This document shows, in pieces, positions 11,782 to 17,109 of a stretch of 17,109 nucleotides of DNA (its first letter is position 1; every line of letters starts with the position of its first letter). The notes under the pieces were generated by a model. It saw only the letters and a list, made by a program, of their open reading frames with translations, ran no database searches and was not told the origin of the DNA. Origin of the DNA: Thermofilum sp. (GTDB lineage Archaea; Thermoproteota; Thermoprotei; Thermofilales; Thermofilaceae); the NCBI GenBank assembly GCA_020832965.1, contig JAJHRM010000021.1, forward strand, positions 1 to 17,109, given 5' to 3'. Made by a program: the position numbers and the translations under genes.

Positions 11782-13378
11782 CCCATCCCGTCTCTCCGGG
11801 GTTGCTGGTGGGCGCATGCGTTAGGCTTGCCGAGTCAATTAGGCTTGCGGGGGCTGGGCGCCTGGAATTCCTTATGAATTCTAGGTCCTGCGCGAAGAGG
11901 AGCCTTATGTCGTCTACGCCGAGTACTGCCATTGCTATCCTGTCTATGCCTATCCCCCAGGCAGCCACATTGACGTTCCTCAGCCCTAGAGCTGCAAGCA
12001 TCTCCGGCCTGAACATGCCTCCGGGGAAAACCTCTATCCACCCCAGGCTCGGGTGCTTGATGAAGCCCTCTACGCTCGGCTCGGTGAATGGGAAGTATGC
12101 TGGCTTGACCCTAACCTCCCCGAGCCCGAGCCTCTTCGCTATCTCCTGGAAGAAGCCCAGCAGGTTCCTGAACGTAACTCTCCTCCCGACGATGATGCCC
12201 TCAAGCTGGTAGAACTCCATGCTGTGCTTGGCGTCCAGGTTCTCGGGCCTGAAGACCCTGTCAAGCGAGAAGCACATGTACTCGCCCTCCCCCCTAGTGT
12301 AGAGCGTCCTCGCCGAGACCGCCGTCGTCTGGGTCCTCAGAATTAGGCGTAGAGCCTGCTTCGGGTCCCACTTGTACCCCCAGCCCCTCGAGCCAGTTAT
12401 CCACCCGTTCTCGTGGACGCTCGCGATCCTAGCGAGGAGCTCGCTGTCCCTGACCATGCCTGTAAGCCCCCCCTTCACGAAGTACGTGTCGTGGATCTCG
12501 CGGGCGGGGTGATCCTGCGCCTGGAAGAGTGCATCAAAGTTCCATAGCTCTAGCTCGACGTGGGGCCCCCTCATTTCCTCGAAGCCCATCGAGACAAGGA
12601 TCTCCCTTATCCAGTCCAGGAATTCCAGGTAGGGGTGCTTCCTGCCGAAGGGCTGAGTCGGGATCTCCACGGAGAGGTCGAACTCCTTGAAGACTGCGCT
12701 TCTCCACCTCCCGGACTCAATTACCTCGCTTGTAAGCTCTGTGATGACCTCGGCTTCTGTTAGTAGCCCCTTCTGCGCCAGGGAAATTAGCCTCTGCGTT
12801 GGCTTTAGCAGTATTCTGGCCTGCCTCCTCACTTCAACTAGCTGCCTCCTCTTCAGGTAGTCTAGGTCAACCCCCTCCAACTCCCCCTTCCCCACGCTTT
12901 CCAGCATTCTCCTCGTCCTCAAGATGTGCTCCCTAGCCTTCTCAGCGCTGGATAGCTTGATGGCGCCGCCGGAGAAGGTTACTGCCCTCACCCGGGCTAG
13001 GTGGGTAATGGCTGGCTGTAGCTCGCCGGGCGAGATCGGCACGCCGTGCATGCTTGCCTTCGCCAACACCTCATCCTCCTTAACTGCGCCCTCCTCCTCA
13101 AGCACCTTGAGGAGCCTCTCCTCGGGCAAGCCCTGAGACAAGAACTTTTCAGCCTCATCGGTCAGGACAACGCTTTCGTAAGATTTCCTCACGACCTCCA
13201 CAAGCCCCCTCACGCGGAGCTCTTCAACATCCCTCATCAGGTCCTCCCTCCTAGCGCCGAGCTGGGAGGCGACCTCGTCTAAGTCGCTTTTGCCCGCGAG
13301 CAAAGCATCCACGATCCTCTTTTGACGGGGTGGGAGCACTTCCCCCTGTGTGTCCGAGGAGCGTCTCTGCCCGCGCAT
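11753..13378 (-). CDS. pheS: Phenylalanyl-tRNA synthetase alpha subunit (archaeal type)
   Basis: Catalytic subunit of PheRS, a class II aminoacyl-tRNA synthetase. Residues about 15-200 form the winged-helix DNA-binding-like domains of archaeal and eukaryal PheS, followed by a helical linker. Motif 1 is KHPYLEFLDWIREILVSMGF (247-266), motif 2 is DRVFRPENLDAKHSMEFYQL (373-392, then EG), and motif 3 is GIGIDRIAM (475-483). At 541 aa it is slightly longer than usual, with a 30-residue Pro/Ser-rich C-terminal tail after IRNSRRP that overlaps pheT. ATG 13378 is preceded by AAGGGGAT about 8 nt upstream and by a TATA-like element at 13409-13416. It is the first gene of the pheS-pheT-HAD operon. Confidence 0.96.
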   Translation of the reverse strand: MRGQRRSSDTQGEVLPPRQKRIVDALLAGKSDLDEVASQLGARREDLMRDVEELRVRGLVEVVRKSYESVVLTDEAEKFLSQGLPEERLLKVLEEEGAVKEDEVLAKASMHGVPISPGELQPAITHLARVRAVTFSGGAIKLSSAEKAREHILRTRRMLESVGKGELEGVDLDYLKRRQLVEVRRQARILLKPTQRLISLAQKGLLTEAEVITELTSEVIESGRWRSAVFKEFDLSVEIPTQPFGRKHPYLEFLDWIREILVSMGFEEMRGPHVELELWNFDALFQAQDHPAREIHDTYFVKGGLTGMVRDSELLARIASVHENGWITGSRGWGYKWDPKQALRLILRTQTTAVSARTLYTRGEGEYMCFSLDRVFRPENLDAKHSMEFYQLEGIIVGRRVTFRNLLGFFQEIAKRLGLGEVRVKPAYFPFTEPSVEGFIKHPSLGWIEVFPGGMFRPEMLAALGLRNVNVAAWGIGIDRIAMAVLGVDDIRLLFAQDLEFIRNSRRPAPASLIDSASLTHAPTSNPGETGWGERDAGDRS

Positions 13379-13408
13379 CTAGATCCCCTTAATAGTGCGC
13401 TCCATATT

Positions 13409-13416
13409 CTTAAAAA
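13409..13416 (-). promoter_or_regulatory. TATA box of pheS operon
   Basis: Minus-strand TTTTTAAG, 31-38 nt before the pheS ATG (13378). A second AT-rich block (ATAAATATAG, minus) lies just upstream of it. Confidence 0.5.
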
Positions 13417-13594
13417 CTATATTTATGTTTACACCTTGCAAACCTTCAAGGCGCGCTTAGGCGCTTTTAAAAGGATGTAAGGATTATCGTGCTCGCATAT
13501 TTTCCATAGTTTCCTTATGATCGCTTGCTTAGCGCGCATAGCAAAAGCTGAAAACATTTTTATTGCTGCAAAGGCTATCATTCAGCGTGGGTGG

Positions 13595-13616
13595 CTCCTT
13601 CAGAATCCTGAAGGAG
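13595..13616 (+). repeat. Perfect 9-bp stem-loop
   Basis: CTCCTTCAG (13595-13603) pairs perfectly with CTGAAGGAG (13608-13616) around a 4-nt loop AATC. It lies about 30 nt downstream of a TATA-like TTTTTATT, so it could be the first hairpin of a small RNA. No T-run follows. Confidence 0.5.
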
Positions 13617-13638
13617 AGGGAGATCGAGGAAACGCGCG

Positions 13639-13677
13639 CCTTTAGGGGTGCCCGGCACAGACTCCACGCCCAGCCGC
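13639..13677 (-). repeat. Partial inverted copy of the GC-rich element at 7741-7779
   Basis: The minus strand matches plus-strand 7741-7779 at 35 of 39 positions. This includes 20 identical bases (13658-13677 against 7741-7760) and 28 of 30 identities in 7741-7770. Upstream, both copies can form CTGC(N6)GCGG with the stem kept and most of the loop changed, after which similarity fades. Confidence 0.75.
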
Positions 13678-13820
13678 TTTTACGCAGCTTCACGCGCCCC
13701 TGAGGGGCACATCTGCGCGTTAGTAACAATTTTAGGACCCCTTCATATGGTTAACTTACCCTCCCACTCCTCCGCAGCGCCGCCCCTAGCTTCTTCCAGG
13801 CTAGCTGCTCGTGCTAGTAA

Positions 13821-13830
13821 AAGGTTTTAA
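13821..13830 (+). promoter_or_regulatory. TATA box of sufS
   Basis: AAGGTTTTAA preceded by A-rich DNA (BRE-like). The first T at 13825 is 32 nt before GTG 13857, matching the TATA-to-start spacing of leaderless genes elsewhere in the window. The upstream ATG 13833 is too close to be used. Confidence 0.55.
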
Positions 13831-13856
13831 GCATGGGGTTAAGGTGTATGTTTAAG

Positions 13857-15101
13857 GTGGTTTTGTTGGACTTGGCGAGCATCAGGAGGGATTTCCCGAT
13901 TCTGGCCAAGAAGGTTCACGGCAAGCAGCTGGTGTACTTTGACAATGCGGCGACGAGCCAGAAGCCTATCCAGGTCATTGAGGCTGTTGAGCAGTTTTAC
14001 AGGATTATGAACGCGAACGTTGGTAGAAGCGTCCACGAGCTGGGGCTTAGAGCTACGGAGGCTTATGAGGATTCGCGTAAGATTGTCAGCGCGTTTATAG
14101 GCGCAAACCCGGACGAGCTGGTTTTCACTAAGCAGGCAACCGAGGCGATTAACTTGGCTGCCTACTCCCTCTTAGCGACCGGCATGATCTCCAGGGGGGA
14201 CCTCATTGTGACGACGAGGATGGAGCATCACAGCAATCTTCTCCCATGGGTGCGTGTCGCGAAGCTTGCCGGGGCGAGCGTGAGGATAGTTGATGTGGAT
14301 GATGAGGGCAGGCTGGACATGGGTGACTTCGAAAAAGCTTTGGCTAAGGGTCCTAGGATTGTGGCAGTCACCCACGTGAGTAACGTTACGGGCGTAGTTA
14401 ACCCTGTGAGGGAGATCTGTAGGGAGGCGCACAAGTGCGGAGCCCTCTGCCTCGTTGACGGGGCTCAGAGCGCCCCCCACATGCCTGTAGATGTGAAGGA
14501 GATGGATGCAGACTTCTTCGCCTTCTCAGGGCACAAGATGCTGGGGCCGATGGGCATCGGGGGCTTGTATGTGAGGAGGGAGCTCGCGGAGAGGCTCGAG
14601 CCCCCATTCCCCGGTGGAGGTGCGATCTCGCTTGTTGACTGCTCGGAGGACACGTGTACCGCGGAGTGGCTGCATGCTCCACATAAGTTTGAGGCTGGGA
14701 CGCCGAATGTTGCGGGGGCTGTTGGACTCGCGAGGGCTGTCGAGTACCTGAGGAGTGTGGGGATGGGGGAGGTCGAAAAGCACGAGAAGATGCTCACGAA
14801 GCGCCTCCTGGAGGTTCTGCAGGACCTGGAGGTCGTTGTATACGGGCCCCTGGATCTCAGGGACAGGCTTGGTGTTGTGAGCTTCAACATCCCGGGGCTG
14901 ACCCCGCACGAGGTGGCGTCGATGCTGGACTTGGAGGGGATAGCTGTGCGTAGCGGCCACCACTGCGCGCTGCCCCTCGTGAAAAGGCTTGGCACACCGA
15001 TGGGGACTACCAGGGCAAGCCTTTACCTGTACAACACCGTCGAGGAGGTAGAGTACTTCGCCGCGGTCCTGGAGAAGGTGAGGAAGCTCTCCCAGGGCTA
15101 G
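13857..15101 (+). CDS. sufS: Cysteine desulfurase, SufS subfamily
   Basis: A PLP-dependent class V aminotransferase-fold enzyme that takes sulfur from cysteine for Fe-S cluster or other thiol biosynthesis. Residues from GTG 13857: LVYFDNAATSQKP near 25-37; EHHSNLLPW near 123-131; the PLP lysine K227 in FSGHKMLGPMGIGGLY; and the persulfide cysteine C370 in VRSGHHCALPLVKRLG, the SufS-type active-site loop. The length (414 aa) is typical. The start could also be ATG 13848. GTG 13857 fits the TATA position. No sufBCD or scaffold gene is adjacent; the gene stands alone and converges with the thymidylate synthase, only 4 nt between stops. Confidence 0.95.
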   Translation: MVLLDLASIRRDFPILAKKVHGKQLVYFDNAATSQKPIQVIEAVEQFYRIMNANVGRSVHELGLRATEAYEDSRKIVSAFIGANPDELVFTKQATEAINLAAYSLLATGMISRGDLIVTTRMEHHSNLLPWVRVAKLAGASVRIVDVDDEGRLDMGDFEKALAKGPRIVAVTHVSNVTGVVNPVREICREAHKCGALCLVDGAQSAPHMPVDVKEMDADFFAFSGHKMLGPMGIGGLYVRRELAERLEPPFPGGGAISLVDCSEDTCTAEWLHAPHKFEAGTPNVAGAVGLARAVEYLRSVGMGEVEKHEKMLTKRLLEVLQDLEVVVYGPLDLRDRLGVVSFNIPGLTPHEVASMLDLEGIAVRSGHHCALPLVKRLGTPMGTTRASLYLYNTVEEVEYFAAVLEKVRKLSQG

Positions 15102-15105
15102 CTCC

Positions 15106-16491
15106 CTATGCTTCCCCCTGGACGTAATACGTGCCGCTTCTCAGTGATTGCTCGGCCCTGAAGATCTCCCTCGCGAGGTATGCAGCGTGCTCAGGCATTA
15201 ATGCGCCCAGGTTTATCCTTAGGAGGACCTCAGGTGCCGTTCTCCCAGAGACCCTCTTCGCCAGCAGTCCTTCAGGTGTCCGCAGCTCAACAGCTATTTC
15301 CCCACCCTCCACTTTTATGAGGAAGTTGCCCTTATTATCCTCCACGAACTCGGACCTAGCCCTCTCAAAGTGCTTCCTGACAAGCTCGCTAGCCCTGGTC
15401 CAGTCGTGCTCGTAGACGTGGAGGGAGGAGCTGTAGATGGTCAGTACTCCCGGGGTGACCCTTCGACCGGTTTTCCGCGTGAGCTCTCCCGAGATGTGCT
15501 CCATCAGCCTGGCCAGGCCGTAGGCGTTGACAGGCCATGCTGAGTAGGCGTCGTGGCTCCTGAAGAAGGCTACGAGGTTGAAGTAGTCCCCTGAAAGGTC
15601 CCCGTGCAGCAGGACGAGGCAGGGCGGGTCCTCCGAGGTGGGGTCTCTGGAGAAGTCCCAAGTCACAGCTAGCGCTCTACGGGTGGACGGCGAGGCGGCA
15701 AGCTTCTCAACCATGAGCCTTACCTGGTCACCGGCCTGGGGGTGCTTCCTCAGCCGCTCACCGTACGTATACGCCACCCCCTCCTCCCCCTCCAGGATGG
15801 ACCTCGCCTGGCGCTCCAGCTCTTCCATGGAGAAGTAGCCTAGCAAGCCGTCGTAGATCTGCTGCGAGTAGTTGAGCACCACGGAGGCGCCCAGCAGCTG
15901 CTTCTGCCTCTCGTTGTACTCACTACCCTTGACGAAGCCCCAAGTCATCACTGCGTCCACGAGCTTAACCCATGCTCGGAAAATGCTCTTCTCCTGCACA
16001 TACAGGCCAGCCGTCTGCCTAGGCCACGAGGCTACCTCCGCTTCCCGGAGAGCCAGCCTGGGCCTCTCCCTGTACGTGTTGGGGTTAAAGCTCTGAATCA
16101 CGGCTTCGACAAGCTTCTGCCAGTCCCCCCTCACGAAGTCCTCCCGCAGGTCAACGAGCCTAACAGTTGACAAGACGCCCCTAAGCTCATCGGGGCTCCA
16201 CAAGAGGTTTAAGCCCGTATCGACCTCGCCCCTAAACAGTTTAGCCAGCGCCTCCCCGCTACCCATGATGTCCGCCCCGAAGAGGATCAAGACGTCTATG
16301 CGTGGATTCTGCGAAAGCGTGTGGAAAAGATAGTTTATCCCGTACTTCGTGTACAGCGTCCCAACGATGTTGACCTTGTCCGCTAAGCCCAGCTCCCTCA
16401 GCCTTTCAACCACGACACCCTTCTTTGTCCATAGAGTAGCTATGGCTATGTTAGAGGCTGGGTTAAGTATCTCTATATCCTTGGACACCAT
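15106..16491 (-). CDS. ThyA-like thymidylate synthase with N-terminal MtrA-like domain
   Basis: The C-terminal half is a thymidylate synthase fold: PPC with catalytic C291, RSHDAYSAWPVNAYG (311-325) matching the RS.D.....P.NIA phosphate- and dUMP-binding block with N322, and TIYSSSLHVYEHDW (351-364) with H358 and Y360. It should methylate dUMP using a folate- or methanopterin-type C1 donor. The first about 150 residues (NPASNIAIATLWTKK, GTLYTKYGIN, ILFGADIMGSG) resemble the MtrA/corrinoid-binding fold of tetrahydromethanopterin methyltransferase. This two-part arrangement is seen in some archaeal TS proteins, which are larger than bacterial ThyA (about 264 aa). The gene begins at ATG 16491 and ends 4 nt before the sufS stop. 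The cofactor-specific reaction is inference. Confidence 0.88.
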   Translation of the reverse strand: MVSKDIEILNPASNIAIATLWTKKGVVVERLRELGLADKVNIVGTLYTKYGINYLFHTLSQNPRIDVLILFGADIMGSGEALAKLFRGEVDTGLNLLWSPDELRGVLSTVRLVDLREDFVRGDWQKLVEAVIQSFNPNTYRERPRLALREAEVASWPRQTAGLYVQEKSIFRAWVKLVDAVMTWGFVKGSEYNERQKQLLGASVVLNYSQQIYDGLLGYFSMEELERQARSILEGEEGVAYTYGERLRKHPQAGDQVRLMVEKLAASPSTRRALAVTWDFSRDPTSEDPPCLVLLHGDLSGDYFNLVAFFRSHDAYSAWPVNAYGLARLMEHISGELTRKTGRRVTPGVLTIYSSSLHVYEHDWTRASELVRKHFERARSEFVEDNKGNFLIKVEGGEIAVELRTPEGLLAKRVSGRTAPEVLLRINLGALMPEHAAYLAREIFRAEQSLRSGTYYVQGEA

Positions 16492-16540
16492 TACACACTT
16501 CCAAGTAAGCTGGCTTAGAAAAATATTGGAATTAACGCTG

Positions 16541-16550
16541 AAAATAAAAA
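16541..16550 (-). terminator. T-rich terminator of the surface-protein gene
   Basis: On the minus strand TTTTTATTTT begins four bases after the stop codon at 16555-16557, a typical archaeal T-tract end. It also lies in the promoter region of the thymidylate synthase gene. Confidence 0.5.
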
Positions 16551-16554
16551 CAAG

Positions 16555-17109
16555 CTACCCATAGGTGTACATGTCTCCTCCCACTATTTCGCTAAATGTT
16601 TTCTGTATTACCACGTTTCCGTACTGGTCCTTGATTACTATTGAGCCATTGAGAATGACTGGCAGCTTAACCACACTGAGGGTAGCAGTCCCAGAGCTAT
16701 CCGCTGCAGCGTAGGAGACAAGGTTACCACTTGAATCCCTGAGCTCAGCAGTCCAGTCAGAAGTTAAACCGGTAATCCACACGTACCTAGGGTCAGCAGT
16801 GCTTGCAATTACCAGGTTGTCAAAGTAACCAGCCCCTCCATCAACTACTAGCCCGAAGTAATTCGGCGAAACACTTGAATCTGTATCCGAGGTATTGCAA
16901 AGAATACTCCCGCCCTGATCATATAGAATAGCGCTAATCATATTCCGAGGGCCGGACCTGCTCAAACTCAGAAATATCGTGTATATGTTACCAGAATAGG
17001 GGGCTGTAGCAGAAGATCCTGTTTGCCAATTGCCAACAAAGCGCCGAATGTATAGTAGAACATTCCCACCTTCTGGGCGTAACGCTACCTCATACAGCTT
17101 AAAAGGCTT
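16555..17109 (-). CDS. Secreted or surface beta-rich protein, C-terminal part (cut by window edge)
   Basis: The frame stays open from 16555 to the window end, so the 184 residues seen are the C-terminus of a longer protein; a start at TTG 16965 would be only apparent. The composition is rich in Ser, Thr, Gly, Val and Tyr with few charges, as in archaeal exported proteins. VLLYIRRFVGNW near the visible start and YFGLVVDGGAGYFDNLVIAS in the middle are typical of concanavalin A-like/LamG jelly-roll domains, which often end with FDNV-like segments. The last 85 residues form another beta-domain (WITGLTSDWTAELRDSSGNL, VIKDQYGNVVIQKTF). No C-terminal membrane anchor is present. Adhesin, S-layer-associated or carbohydrate-binding roles are inference. 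Confidence 0.75.
   Translation of the reverse strand, partial: KPFKLYEVALRPEGGNVLLYIRRFVGNWQTGSSATAPYSGNIYTIFLSLSRSGPRNMISAILYDQGGSILCNTSDTDSSVSPNYFGLVVDGGAGYFDNLVIASTADPRYVWITGLTSDWTAELRDSSGNLVSYAAADSSGTATLSVVKLPVILNGSIVIKDQYGNVVIQKTFSEIVGGDMYTYG

Larger units (their letters stand above)
13379..13856. other. Structured intergenic region between pheS and sufS
   Basis: This 478-bp divergent region holds promoters for both genes, TAGCGCGC at 13530-13537, a TATA-like TTTTTATT near 13556-13563, a perfect 9-bp hairpin (13595-13616), a partial copy of the GC-rich element (13639-13677), and a short hairpin GCCCC/GGGGC (13696-13708). No protein-coding frame is convincing. A non-coding RNA from about 13585 is possible. 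Confidence 0.5.

Noticed and set aside
13529..13729. 66-aa minus-strand ORF upstream of sufS
   Set aside because: It runs through the structured repeat copy and a perfect hairpin, has no domain and no promoter placed for it.
1..17109. tRNA genes, C/D box sRNAs and CRISPR arrays
   Set aside because: No T-arm type GGTTCGAATCC motif, no paired C and D boxes in intergenic DNA and no regularly spaced repeats were seen.

Overview
The window looks like the chromosome of a hyperthermophilic archaeon of the Thermoproteota (Crenarchaeota). A Thermofilum-like lineage is my best guess, not proven. The reasons are archaeal-type PheS and PheT in tandem, a two-part (MtrA-like plus ThyA-like) thymidylate synthase, a THEP1-type NTPase, TATA boxes about 25-38 nt upstream of start codons (leaderless or near-leaderless genes), and a crenarchaeal TnpB subfamily. 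I see no tRNA, rRNA or CRISPR array.

Layout. 1-2080: a HIT-family hydrolase (-) and a nucleotidyltransferase-like protein (+) diverge from one palindromic TATA box. An AT-rich stretch follows, holding an orphan tail of a paralogue of that nucleotidyltransferase-like protein and a frameshifted RHH antitoxin-like gene. 2081-3978: a 5-formyl-THF cyclo-ligase-family gene and an iron-type alcohol dehydrogenase, probably one operon. 4114-5475: a NifX/NifB-like protein and a THEP1 NTPase, both on the minus strand and each preceded directly by a decayed right end of a tnpB transposon. 5476-7428: a retropepsin-like aspartic protease with a short coupled upstream ORF, SurE nucleotidase, and a YbjQ-family protein. 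7446-9350: a very GC-rich, strongly self-complementary 0.5 kb region (candidate structured RNA with its own TATA box), then a full-length tnpB with its right end and a terminator-like hairpin. 9398-13378: a minus-strand operon pheS-pheT-HAD hydrolase with overlapping ends. 13379-13856: a structured intergenic region carrying a partial copy of the GC-rich element. 13857-16491: SufS-type cysteine desulfurase and, convergent with it, the thymidylate synthase. 16555-17109: the C-terminal part of a secreted-type beta-rich protein cut by the window edge.

The most interesting thread is the tnpB element. Three copies of its right end can be aligned by eye, sharing a hairpin and a terminal TGG[CT]GC[GA]C[GA]CTG. 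One belongs to the full-length tnpB. The other two are relics fused to the 5' ends of resident genes, where they appear to have supplied TATA boxes and leader sequence. The full-length TnpB lacks the usual RuvC-II glutamate context. The GC-rich region just upstream of it shows a TATA box at the right distance, GNRA and UNCG tetraloop hairpins and a three-way junction. A 39-nt piece of it recurs (35/39) inverted 6 kb away, with the differences concentrated in a predicted loop. The octamer TAGCGCGC also recurs only in non-coding DNA.
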